DNA of 64,000 nt from Phytopythium helicoides (Eukaryota; Oomycota; Peronosporomycetes; Pythiales; Pythiaceae): contig JANFNE010000069.1 in assembly GCA_024867545.1 (NCBI GenBank), forward strand, positions 174,286-238,285, written 5' to 3'. Shown one piece after another: positions 20,871 through 29,559 of the stretch (position 1 is its first letter; each line of letters begins with the position of its first letter). The position numbers and the translations under genes are program-made. The notes under the pieces were generated by a model. The model did no database searches, was not told where the DNA came from, and was given only the letters and a program-made list of their open reading frames with translations.

Positions 20871-23800
20871 CTATTCAGCATCGCAAGTGGTCTGTGCAGT
20901 CGCCAACGCCGCCGAAGGCTCCACACCACTCAGCTGCGCCACCACGCCAAAGCCGCCTGTGATGAACATACGACTCACACCTAGAGCCACCGAGTCCAGC
21001 AGCTGGTTGCTGATCACAGACCCCACCAGCGTAGCCTCCGACGTGAAGATGTACACGCCCTTGTTCACCACCACGTACACGTTGCCGCTGTCGTCCGTCT
21101 TGATGCCGGTAGGGTACCCTCCACCAGTATCTAGTTCCGGCACAGCCGTGAAGTTGAAGAAGATGCGAGCACTACTGACCGATCCGTCATCCGCCAGCGT
21201 GTACTCCTTCACGTACGCATCCGTGGAACGCGAGTTGGTGATGTACATTTTGTCCTGACCAGGCGAGAACGCGATCTTGTTGGGTCGGCTCATATCGCAG
21301 TCCACGAGCTCGACGGACTGACCCGTACCGCTCCGGAGCATATACACGCCGTTGAACGGGATCTCTCGCGAAGAAGACGTATCGAGAGCATCCGAGTCCA
21401 AATCTGCCGCACTCGTCGCGAGACCAAAGGGACTGTCCGTGAAGTACAGAATGTCCTTGTTCGAGAACTCGGCATACGTCGGAGAGTTGAACTTGCGGCC
21501 GCGGTAAGTCTTGATGCTGTCCAGCACCTGACCCTGGCACGAGCCGCCGTTCTCGACGTACGAGAGCAGTCCGAGCGTGCGGCCACCCGTGCGCGCAACA
21601 ACAATCTTGTCGCTCACGGGACTGATGGTGATGCCGGCGCACCCCTTGTAGTAGACGGTGTCACACCCCTCGGGGTGGTTCTGCAGCGAGCAACCCGACT
21701 GGTACGCTGCCACTTCGAGAGAGGTGGTCGTGGTGGACGAGCACAGTCCATCGGAGCCGATTTCGATTGTCGTGGTGGTGCTGGATGTCGTGGACGACAC
21801 GACGGGGATATCTTCGGCGGCCCACTTCCAGATGGCATTTCCTGTGACGTCGCAGAAGAGCACGTTTGCGGATGCAGTCTCGGTCGAAGATGAGGACGAC
21901 GTGGACGAGTTTCCGGACTCACCGAGGTATCTTCGCCATCGTCGACTGACGGATGAGTCGATGCCATCGAGGATAGTCGGTGCCGTGTATGTCGAGGCAC
22001 TGCTGCTGCTTGATGAGCTGGAGGCTGATTGTACGACCGTTTCGATGTTGCCGGTGTTGTCTTGTAGAGCGGCGATTTCAGTAGCAAGAGAGGTGTCGTA
22101 GATGTTACTGAAGAACGTGAGGCTGGACGAGACCGTAGTTGTTGCGGTGGTGTACTTGATGACATAAAGCGTCGACGCAGTGGAGGAAGAGGAGGAGGTA
22201 CCGCCAGTTGACGTTGAGGTACCTGTTGATGTTGATGTTCCTGTTGATGTAGACGTTCCCGACGACGTCGAGGTTGAAGTGCCTGTTGATGTAGAGGTTC
22301 CTGAAGTGGTCGAGGTCGAAGTCCCTGACGAGGTTGACGTTCCCGATGACGAGGCTGTAGTTCCCGAAGTCGTAGCCCCTGAAGAGGCTGCTCCTGAGGT
22401 AGTTTCTGTGGAAGAGGTTGCACCAGACGTTGCTGAGCCGGATACTACTGAAGACGTGGTCCCTGACGCCGAGGATGCAGTTCCTGAGGTTGTCGTTCCT
22501 GAAGAGGTAGCTGGCGAAACACTCGTACCGGACGTTGTCGATGCGGATGTTTCCGAAGAAGTTGTCTGTGATGTGGTAGTACTGGTACCTGATGACTCCG
22601 TTCCTGATGCGGTAGAAGCTATCCCGGACGTTGTTGATCCATATGATGTACTTTCAGTAGTTTGTGATGTCGAAGCTCCCAACGTTGCTGAACTCGACAT
22701 TGCCGCTTCGGAGCCAGACGTAGATGCTTCCATTGCCGCAGAGGTTTCTGACGCGCGACTAGACGAGGTACCGGAAACTGTTGTACTCGACGACCCAACT
22801 GGAGTCGGAGATGTTTCAGCTTGAGTCGAGCTAGATTGCGATGTTCCGGACGGCGTCGACCCTGCCGGCGATGAAGATGTCGTTTCCGTTGTTGTGGCGC
22901 TTGATGCTGTTGAGACCGGTAAAGCAACTTCTGCAGCTCCAGAATCTGTTGTTCCAGTTGTCTCGGTATTCGACACTTCGGTTTCTGAAGATGCCGTACC
23001 AGATGTTGCTGTACCAGACGTAGTCGTTTCAGTCGTAGTCGATCCTGACGATCCTATTGAAGACGTGCCAGCTGATGAAGGTGTTGTTCCACCAGAAGAC
23101 GCTCCATCCGTTGTTGATGCACTGGTTGTAGTAGTCCCTGATGTTGATGGGCTTGATACGGCTGTTGTTGTTGCTGTTTCAGTTGAAGAAGTACCCGAAC
23201 TTGTCGTCCCAGTAGTAGATGTATCGGCTGATTGTGAAGTTGTCGTTCCTGATGTGGCTGATGAGCTCGTTGAGGCTGAGCTTGCAGCCCCTGTACTTGT
23301 CCCGGACGAACCCGACGTCGTTGAACTAGTCGTAGATTCACTGGAGGTAGTTGTACCTGCAGTGGATGCCCCAGACACACTCGATTCGGCTGTTGAGGTC
23401 ACTGATGACGTCTCTCCCGTGGTAGTCTGCTGTGCACCTGTACTCACTCCGGCCGCTGGTGCTTCTGTAGTGGTACTACTCGTTGTGGATATGCTTGACG
23501 TCGATGTGCCTGTTGTTACATCAGACCCAGATGCTCCGATTCCCGTAATCGATGTTCCAGAAGATGTCGTCCCGCTACCGTCAGTGACCCCGTCCGATGT
23601 CGAGGATGTCGCTGAAGTTGAACCAGTCAAAGAGCTCGCTGTCGAGGTAGAGCTTCCCGATTCTGTCGATAACGGCGTATCTGACGCGGCAGATGATCTA
23701 GATGATGGCTCGCTAGATTCGTTTGATTCGTCAGTAGCTGAGCTAGTTGTCGATGATGAGTCATGTAGCTCTGCGGAGCCATTCGACGCACTGCTACTCG

Positions 23801-24251
23801 CAACCGATGAGTCCTCGTCCAATAGTTTCGAAGAATCACTATCGCTCAATTGCTTCCTCGCCTTTGCCAAAATGTTGGGGAAGATGTGGTCATAAAAGTA
23901 CTTGAATTGCTTGCTCGTTGAGCTGCTCCATCCCTCGACTTCATCCGGGAACACGTGCTTGTAGAGCTTGAATAGCGCCTTGGCTTCGGTCTGCAGCGTC
24001 TCCTCGTCGGCCTCTTCTACCGTGTCGCCGAGTCTTCGTGCAGCATGTTGCTCGAATTCATTTATTGTTATCGCGAGATATGGTGTGTGTTTCATGTTTT
24101 GTGAGTCGCTCCGGTTGTATGCGAGGTTTTCAAGCATTCTGTGCTCTTCAGATGCCAGATCCGCATCCATCATAAGAGCGTTTGGGATCGCGCACACTCC
24201 ATCATGACCCACCAGAAGTGCAACGAGCACAAAGACCACCCCCAGCTTCAT
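20871..24251 (-). CDS. Secreted Ser/Thr-rich stalk protein with SMP-30-like propeller, paralog 2 (longest)
   Basis: An intronless 1126-aa protein with a clear signal peptide (MKLGVVFVLVALLVGHDGVC). The N-terminal module contains INEFEQHAARRLGD and TLQTEAKALFKLYKHVFPDE. The Ser/Thr/Gly stalk spans roughly residues 145-700 and would be a dense O-glycosylation target. It ends in regular GTSTSTGTSTST repeats, then a dibasic site (SVSRRWRRYLG) and the propeller-like domain. About 1.4 kb of the 3' half (20880-22314) is nearly identical, without gaps, to paralog 3 at a fixed offset of 3830 bp, including silent sites, which points to recent gene conversion. Possible roles in adhesion, wall architecture or an extracellular lactonase-type activity are inferences only. 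Confidence 0.85.
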   Translation of the reverse strand: MKLGVVFVLVALLVGHDGVCAIPNALMMDADLASEEHRMLENLAYNRSDSQNMKHTPYLAITINEFEQHAARRLGDTVEEADEETLQTEAKALFKLYKHVFPDEVEGWSSSTSKQFKYFYDHIFPNILAKARKQLSDSDSSKLLDEDSSVASSSASNGSAELHDSSSTTSSATDESNESSEPSSRSSAASDTPLSTESGSSTSTASSLTGSTSATSSTSDGVTDGSGTTSSGTSITGIGASGSDVTTGTSTSSISTTSSTTTEAPAAGVSTGAQQTTTGETSSVTSTAESSVSGASTAGTTTSSESTTSSTTSGSSGTSTGAASSASTSSSATSGTTTSQSADTSTTGTTSSGTSSTETATTTAVSSPSTSGTTTTSASTTDGASSGGTTPSSAGTSSIGSSGSTTTETTTSGTATSGTASSETEVSNTETTGTTDSGAAEVALPVSTASSATTTETTSSSPAGSTPSGTSQSSSTQAETSPTPVGSSSTTVSGTSSSRASETSAAMEASTSGSEAAMSSSATLGASTSQTTESTSYGSTTSGIASTASGTESSGTSTTTSQTTSSETSASTTSGTSVSPATSSGTTTSGTASSASGTTSSVVSGSATSGATSSTETTSGAASSGATTSGTTASSSGTSTSSGTSTSTTSGTSTSTGTSTSTSSGTSTSTGTSTSTGTSTSTGGTSSSSSTASTLYVIKYTTATTTVSSSLTFFSNIYDTSLATEIAALQDNTGNIETVVQSASSSSSSSSASTYTAPTILDGIDSSVSRRWRRYLGESGNSSTSSSSSTETASANVLFCDVTGNAIWKWAAEDIPVVSSTTSSTTTTIEIGSDGLCSSTTTTSLEVAAYQSGCSLQNHPEGCDTVYYKGCAGITISPVSDKIVVARTGGRTLGLLSYVENGGSCQGQVLDSIKTYRGRKFNSPTYAEFSNKDILYFTDSPFGLATSAADLDSDALDTSSSREIPFNGVYMLRSGTGQSVELVDCDMSRPNKIAFSPGQDKMYITNSRSTDAYVKEYTLADDGSVSSARIFFNFTAVPELDTGGGYPTGIKTDDSGNVYVVVNKGVYIFTSEATLVGSVISNQLLDSVALGVSRMFITGGFGVVAQLSGVEPSAALATAQTTCDAE

Positions 24252-24694
24252 GCCGCGCGCAATATCAAGAGTCTTGGGACTTGCGCGTCCAAACTGAAAA
24301 TGAACAATTTTCGCGGAATGGAAAAAAAAAAAAAAAAATCAGGCCTCACCCTCGATTTCTTCAGTTTTCTGCATGAGCAACAGTACGAAGGAGCGCATCA
24401 CCTCACCGGAGGGTTAGAGTGGCTGGCCATCCACTCTACGTCAGTGTCTTGACAATCTTCAGCCAGCACGACAAGGATAATATCGTATATTCAGTGTGCC
24501 CCTCGGCGTGTGTAGCCATCGCCACACGATCATTTCGACGTTCAACACAGGGAATAGACCAGGCAAAGCTACCAAAAGTATTAGGTTACGAGACGTGATT
24601 CAATACTAATCTCAAGGACAACAACACGACTCGCATTGACAACACGCCTTACATAGGTTTAGGCACGCACGTTTCAACGCGATTGCAAAACAAC
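24252..24694. other. Intergenic region between paralogs 2 and 3
   Basis: The 443-bp stretch holds the paralog 2 promoter region and a run of 17 A (24322-24338). No gene is seen. Confidence 0.5.
24289..24306 (-). promoter_or_regulatory. Oomycete-type initiator/flanking element for paralog 2
   Basis: The minus strand reads GTTCATTTTCAGTTTGGA, close to the oomycete core consensus GCTCATTYYNCAWTTT. It lies about 40-55 nt upstream of the ATG at 24251, a plausible transcription start. Confidence 0.55.
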
Positions 24695-27049
24695 TCACGA
24701 CGACGAAGCATCGCAAGTGGTCTGCGCGGTCGCCAACGCCGCCGAAGGCTCCACACCACTCAGCTGCGCCACCACGCCAAAGCCGCCTGTGATGAACATA
24801 CGACTCACACCTAGAGCCACCGAGTCCAGCAGCTGGTTGCTGATCACAGACCCCACCAGCGTAGCCTCCGACGTGAAGATGTACACGCCCTTGTTCACCA
24901 CCACGTACACGTTGCCGCTGTCGTCCGTCTTGATGCCGGTAGGGTACCCTCCACCAGTATCAAGCTCCGGAACAGCCGTGAAGTTGAAGAAGATGCGAGC
25001 ACTGCTGACTGATCCGTCGTCCGCCAGCGTGTACTCCTTCACGTACGCATCCGTGGAACGCGAGTTGGTGATGTACATTTTGTCCTGACCAGGCGAGAAC
25101 GCGATCTTGTTGGGTCGGCTCATATCGCAGTCCACGAGCTCGACGGACTGACCCGTACCGCTCCGGAGCATATACACGCCGTTGAACGGGATCTCTCGCG
25201 AAGAAGACGTATCGAGAGCATCCGAGTCCAAATCTGCCGCACTCGTCGCGAGACCAAAGGGACTGTCCGTGAAGTACAGAATGTCCTTGTTCGAGAACTC
25301 GGCATACGTCGGAGAGTTGAACTTGCGGCCGCGGTAAGTCTTGATGCTGTCCAGCACCTGACCCTGGCACGAGCCGCCGTTCTCGACGTACGAGAGCAGT
25401 CCGAGCGTGCGGCCACCCGTGCGCGCAACAACAATCTTGTCGCTCACGGGACTGATGGTGATGCCGGCGCACCCCTTGTAGTAGACGGTGTCACACCCCT
25501 CGGGGTGGTTCTGCAGCGAGCAACCCGACTGGTACGCTGCCACTTCGAGAGAGGTGGTCGTGGTGGACGAGCACAGTCCATCGGAGCCGATTTCGATTGT
25601 CGTGGTGGTGCTGGATGTCGTGGACGACACGACGGGGATATCTTCGGCGGCCCACTTCCAGATGGCATTTCCTGTGACGTCGCAGAAGAGCACGTTTGCG
25701 GATGCAGTCTCGGTCGAAGATGAGGACGACGTGGACGAGTTTCCGGACTCACCGAGGTATCTTCGCCATCGTCGACTGACGGATGAGTCGATGCCATCGA
25801 GGATAGTCGGTGCCGTGTATGTCGAGGCGCTGCTGCTGCTTGATGAGCTGGAGGCTGATTGTACGACCGTTTCGATGTTGCCGGTGTTGTCTTGTAGAGC
25901 GGCGATTTCAGTAGCAAGGGAGGTGTCGTAGATGTTACTGAAGAACGTGAGGCTGGACGAGACCGTAGTTGTTGCGGTGGTGTACTTGATGACATAAAGC
26001 GTCGACGCAGTGGAGGAAGAGGAGGAGGTACCGCCAGTTGACGTTGAGGTACCTGTTGATGTTGATGTTCCTGTTGATGTAGACGTTCCCGACGACGTCG
26101 AGGTTGAAGTGCCTGTTGATGTAGAGGTTCCTGAAGTGGTCGAGGTTGAAGTGCCTGTTGATGTTGACGTCCCCGAAGTCGTCGAGGTTGAAGTGCCTGT
26201 TGATGTAGAGGTTCCTGAAGTGGTCGAGGTTGAAGTCCCTGACGAGGTTGACGTTCCCGATGATGTAGAGGTTCCTGTTGATGTTGACGTCCCTGAAGTC
26301 GTCGAGGTCGAAGTTCCGGACGACGTTGTTGTCCCTGACGAGGTTGACGTTCCTGATGATGTTGTGGTTGTGCCCGACGTAGTTCCACTCGTCCTCGATG
26401 TGCTCGACGTCGTGCCGGTCGACGAAGTACCAGACGTGGTAGACGACGACGTTGTGCCGGCCGACGTCCCACTAGTCGTAGACGTGCCCGAAGTCGTCGA
26501 GCTCGTCTTGGACGTTCCGCCGCTGGTCGTCGATGTCGAGTTCGATGTGCCCGAAGTGGAGGTCCCCGAAGTCCCCGAAGTCCCCGAAGTCCCCGAAGTC
26601 CCCGAAGTCCCCGAAGTCCCCGTGGAGCTCGTCCCTGTGGTTGTCGTTGCCTTCCCAGTCGACGTGGTCGACCCGGGGCCTTCATACTCGGCCTCGGCCT
26701 TGGCCAGGATCTTGGGGAAGATGTGGTCGTAGAAGTACTCGTACTGCTTGCTCGCCGAGCTGCTCCATCCCTCCGTCTCGTCCGGGTACACGCGCTTGTA
26801 GAGCTTGAACAGCGCCTTGGCCTCGGTCTGCAGCGTCGTCGCGCTCGTCTGCGCGCTCAGCTGGCGCTCCGAGCGGCTCTCTAGCGCGTCGTTCGCGAAC
26901 TCGATCGGCTCCAGCGCCCCAAGCAGCCGCAGGAACTCGTGTCGCGGGTCCAGCGCGTCCGTTGCGAGCGGAGCCAGCGCGTCGGCCGGCGCAGGGCCCA
27001 GAGCCGCCGCAGACGCCAGCGCGAGCGCCAGGAGACCACCGAGCTTCAT
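24695..27049 (-). CDS. Secreted Ser/Thr-rich stalk protein with SMP-30-like propeller, paralog 3
   Basis: An intronless 784-aa protein. The signal peptide is Ala/Leu-rich (MKLGGLLALALASAAALG). The N-terminal module (TLQTEAKALFKLYKRVYPDE...IFPKILAKA) is shared, though its first ~100 residues are distinct in being GC-rich and Ala-rich. The stalk is built of GTS triplets, including six perfect 9-bp repeats (26563-26616), and then STGT-type repeats. A dibasic site (SVSRRWRRYLG) and the propeller-like domain follow. The 3' 1.4 kb is nearly identical to paralog 2; the few differences cluster near 24955-25020. The last residues differ (CDASSS versus CDAE), so the homogenised tract ends just before the stop codon. 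Confidence 0.85.
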   Translation of the reverse strand: MKLGGLLALALASAAALGPAPADALAPLATDALDPRHEFLRLLGALEPIEFANDALESRSERQLSAQTSATTLQTEAKALFKLYKRVYPDETEGWSSSASKQYEYFYDHIFPKILAKAEAEYEGPGSTTSTGKATTTTGTSSTGTSGTSGTSGTSGTSGTSGTSTSGTSNSTSTTSGGTSKTSSTTSGTSTTSGTSAGTTSSSTTSGTSSTGTTSSTSRTSGTTSGTTTTSSGTSTSSGTTTSSGTSTSTTSGTSTSTGTSTSSGTSTSSGTSTSTTSGTSTSTGTSTSTTSGTSTSTGTSTSTTSGTSTSTGTSTSTSSGTSTSTGTSTSTGTSTSTGGTSSSSSTASTLYVIKYTTATTTVSSSLTFFSNIYDTSLATEIAALQDNTGNIETVVQSASSSSSSSSASTYTAPTILDGIDSSVSRRWRRYLGESGNSSTSSSSSTETASANVLFCDVTGNAIWKWAAEDIPVVSSTTSSTTTTIEIGSDGLCSSTTTTSLEVAAYQSGCSLQNHPEGCDTVYYKGCAGITISPVSDKIVVARTGGRTLGLLSYVENGGSCQGQVLDSIKTYRGRKFNSPTYAEFSNKDILYFTDSPFGLATSAADLDSDALDTSSSREIPFNGVYMLRSGTGQSVELVDCDMSRPNKIAFSPGQDKMYITNSRSTDAYVKEYTLADDGSVSSARIFFNFTAVPELDTGGGYPTGIKTDDSGNVYVVVNKGVYIFTSEATLVGSVISNQLLDSVALGVSRMFITGGFGVVAQLSGVEPSAALATAQTTCDASSS
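26563..26616 (-). repeat. Six perfect 9-bp tandem repeats (GTS codons)
   Basis: TCCCCGAAG is repeated six times without a mismatch, plus a partial unit. It encodes Gly-Thr-Ser on the minus strand. The absence of silent differences contrasts with the rest of the stalk and indicates recent slippage expansion. Confidence 0.85.
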
Positions 27050-27522
27050 GCTGCAGCCGCCGAACGAGGAATGGCGCCGCGCCTGCGAGTCGGACCGCAG
27101 TCAGCGCGGTCATGCGGCCATTGATAAACCAGACGCGAAAACAGGTCAGCTTCAGAAACTTTGAAAACTAATATATGGTTTGATTTCGTTATGCAATACG
27201 AGGCAAATGCACATTAAAGGAGATGTGAAAATCTATCTTTTTCCATACATTGCACTGTTAAAACGTGCGGTTGGGAGAGGGTGGACTGGTCACCGCCCCG
27301 AAATCATATCGTATTCGGGAGTGGGACGGCCACGCAGATGTTGCCACGCTCCGTCTCCTTTCGTGCTGCTGCTTCCCTACGTCACCAGTGGGCTCTCCGA
27401 TACAAGTCCACGCTCACCACGATTGAAGCTCACCAAGGTGCTGCAAACCGATTCAAAAAAATCGTACATTCAGGAAATTGCACCCGAGGGCGTCGTCAAG
27501 GCTCCGCTCTCGATCAACCAAA
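27050..27522. other. Intergenic region between paralogs 3 and 4
   Basis: About 470 bp without a supported gene. It must contain the paralog 3 promoter; no clear initiator motif is visible. Confidence 0.45.
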
Positions 27523-29559
27523 TTACGACGCCGAGCACGTTGTCTGCGCCTTGGCGATGGCCGACGAAGGCTCCACGCCGCTCGTCTGAGCCACCACACC
27601 AAAGCTTCCCGTCAGGAACATCCGGCCCACGCCTAGAGCCACCGAGTCCAGCGCCTGGTTGCTGATCACAGACCCCACCAGCGTCGCGTTCGGAGTGAAG
27701 ATGTACACGCCCGTGTTCACCACCACGTACACGTTGCCGCTGTCGTCCGTCTTGATGCCGGTAGGGTACCCTCCACCAGTATCTAGCTCCGGCACAGCCG
27801 TGAAGTTGAAGAAGATGCTCGAGCTGTTGGCTGAACCATCCTCCGCTAGCGTGTACTCCTTCACGTACGCATCCGTGGAACGCGAGTTGGTGATGTACAT
27901 TTTGTCCTGACCAGGTGAGAACGCGATCTTGTTGGGTCGGCTCATATCGCAGTCCACGAGCTCGACGGACTGACCCGTGCCGTTGCGCAGCATGTACACG
28001 CCGTTGAACGGGATCTCGCGCAGCGGAGAGTTGTCCAGGTCGTCCGAGTCGAGGTCAGAGGAGTTGGTGGCGAGACCAAAGGGACTGTCCGTGAAGTAGA
28101 GGATGCCCTTGTTCGAGAACTCGACGTACGTCGGCGAGTTGAACTTGCGACCGCGGTAGGTGCTGATGGCGTCGACCACCTGGCCCTGGCAAGAGCCACC
28201 GTTCTCGACGTACGAGAGCACACCGAGCGTGCGGCCACCGGTGCGGGCCACAACGATCTTGTCGCTGTTGGGACTCACCGTCAGACCAGCACACCCCTTG
28301 TAGTACACGTCGTCACAACCCTCGGGGTGGTTCTGCAGCGAGCATCCGGTCTGGTAGGCCGAGACCGTGAGCGTCGTCGTCGTGGACGAGCAGAGTCCGT
28401 CTCCGAGCACCTCGATGGTGGTAGTGGAGGTGGTGGTGTTGGACGTGACGACGGGGATGTCGTCGGCGCTCCACTTCCAGATGGCGTTACCAGCCACATC
28501 ACAGAACAGCACGTCGACAGACGTGGACGATGCCGTAGCCGACGAGTCCGACATGCCGAACAGGCGACGCCAGCGACCGTCCAGGGTCGTGACTCCGATG
28601 CCATCCAGGATTGTCGGCGACGTGTACACCGAGCTACTGTCACTGGTGCCGGAGCTCGAGCCCGAAGCACTGGCGACAACTGTCTCGATGTTGTTGGTGT
28701 TGTCCTGGAGCGCAGCGATCTCGCTGGCAAGCGAGGAGTCGTACACGTTGCTGAAGAACGAGAGGCTCGAGGAGACCTCAACCGTGCTGGTGGACGACTG
28801 GATCGTGTACAGCGAGGACGCCGTCGACGACGACGTTCCGGAAGAGGTGCCAGACGACGTACCGGTCGAGGTGCCCGAAGAAGTGCCCGTCGAGGTTCCG
28901 GTTGATGTGCCAGACGAAGTACCCGTCGAGGTCCCGGTTGACGTGCCAGACGAAGTGGATGTTCCGGAAGAAGTGCCCGTCGACGTTCCTGACGAGGTGG
29001 ACGTGCCCGTGGAAGTACCGGTCGAAGTGCCCGACGTCGTCGTGGAGCTTCCTCCCGTCGTCGTGGAGCTTCCTCCCGTCGTCGTGGAGCTTCCTCCCGT
29101 CGTCGTGGAGCTTCCACCGGAGGTGGTGGACGACGACGACGGCGTCTTTGTGGTGCTCGACGGCGTCTTGGTGGTGCTCGACGGGCTCTTTGTGCTGGTG
29201 GCGAACTCCTTGTTGGCCTTGGCGAGCAGCTTTGGGAAAATGTTCTTGTAAAAGTAGTTGTACTGCTTGGTCGCGTCGCTGCTCCAGCCCTCGACCTCGT
29301 CGGGGAACACGGCCTTGTAGAGCTGGAAGAGCGCCTTGGCCTCGCTCTCGAGCGTCGCGGCGTCCGCGTCCGCCGCCAGCGCGCTCAGGTGGCGCACCGC
29401 GTGCGCCTCAAAGTCCTCGAGCCGCCGCACGACGAGCGTCGCGTCCGCCATGAGCGCCGCGAGCGAATCCGCCGGCGCGGCGGCGGCCGCCACGTCGGCG
29501 CTGACGCTCGAGGCGGCGAGCGCCACGCCCGCCAGCAGCCACAGCGCCGAGATCTTCAT
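27523..29559 (-). CDS. Secreted Ser/Thr-rich stalk protein with SMP-30-like propeller, paralog 4
   Basis: A 678-aa intronless protein. I start it at MKISALWLLAGVALAASSVS, a good signal peptide; the open frame extends upstream without a conserved segment. The N-terminal module (DFEAHAVRHLSA, LESEAKALFQLYKAVFPDE) is followed by a short stalk: four 21-bp units coding GGSSTTT, then GTSTGTS-type repeats. The basic site here is DGRWRRLFG. The C-terminal domain nearly matches paralog 1, 9.5 kb away, rather than neighbouring paralog 3. It has the shortest stalk of the four, so stalk length varies from about 150 to over 500 residues in the array. The function is unknown; secretion is likely. Confidence 0.85.
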   Translation of the reverse strand: MKISALWLLAGVALAASSVSADVAAAAAPADSLAALMADATLVVRRLEDFEAHAVRHLSALAADADAATLESEAKALFQLYKAVFPDEVEGWSSDATKQYNYFYKNIFPKLLAKANKEFATSTKSPSSTTKTPSSTTKTPSSSSTTSGGSSTTTGGSSTTTGGSSTTTGGSSTTTSGTSTGTSTGTSTSSGTSTGTSSGTSTSSGTSTGTSTGTSSGTSTGTSTGTSSGTSTGTSSGTSSGTSSSTASSLYTIQSSTSTVEVSSSLSFFSNVYDSSLASEIAALQDNTNNIETVVASASGSSSGTSDSSSVYTSPTILDGIGVTTLDGRWRRLFGMSDSSATASSTSVDVLFCDVAGNAIWKWSADDIPVVTSNTTTSTTTIEVLGDGLCSSTTTTLTVSAYQTGCSLQNHPEGCDDVYYKGCAGLTVSPNSDKIVVARTGGRTLGVLSYVENGGSCQGQVVDAISTYRGRKFNSPTYVEFSNKGILYFTDSPFGLATNSSDLDSDDLDNSPLREIPFNGVYMLRNGTGQSVELVDCDMSRPNKIAFSPGQDKMYITNSRSTDAYVKEYTLAEDGSANSSSIFFNFTAVPELDTGGGYPTGIKTDDSGNVYVVVNTGVYIFTPNATLVGSVISNQALDSVALGVGRMFLTGSFGVVAQTSGVEPSSAIAKAQTTCSAS
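29036..29119 (-). repeat. Four 21-bp tandem repeats (GGSSTTT)
   Basis: GTCGTCGTGGAGCTTCCTCC-type units recur four times. The first three are identical and the fourth has slight changes. They lie inside the stalk of paralog 4. Confidence 0.8.

Noticed and set aside
22180..23895. Long plus-strand frames rich in Val, Asp, Glu and Pro opposite paralogs 2-4
   Set aside because: They are antisense shadows of Ser/Thr/Gly codon repeats, which read as GAN/GTN/CCN on the other strand. They lack signal peptides, domains and sensible starts.
20871..29559. RxLR-type effector motif in the secreted array
   Set aside because: RRLG, RHLS and RKLS-like strings occur at matching positions but belong to a longer conserved EFxxHAxRxL block. 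There is no RxLR followed by EER in any copy.
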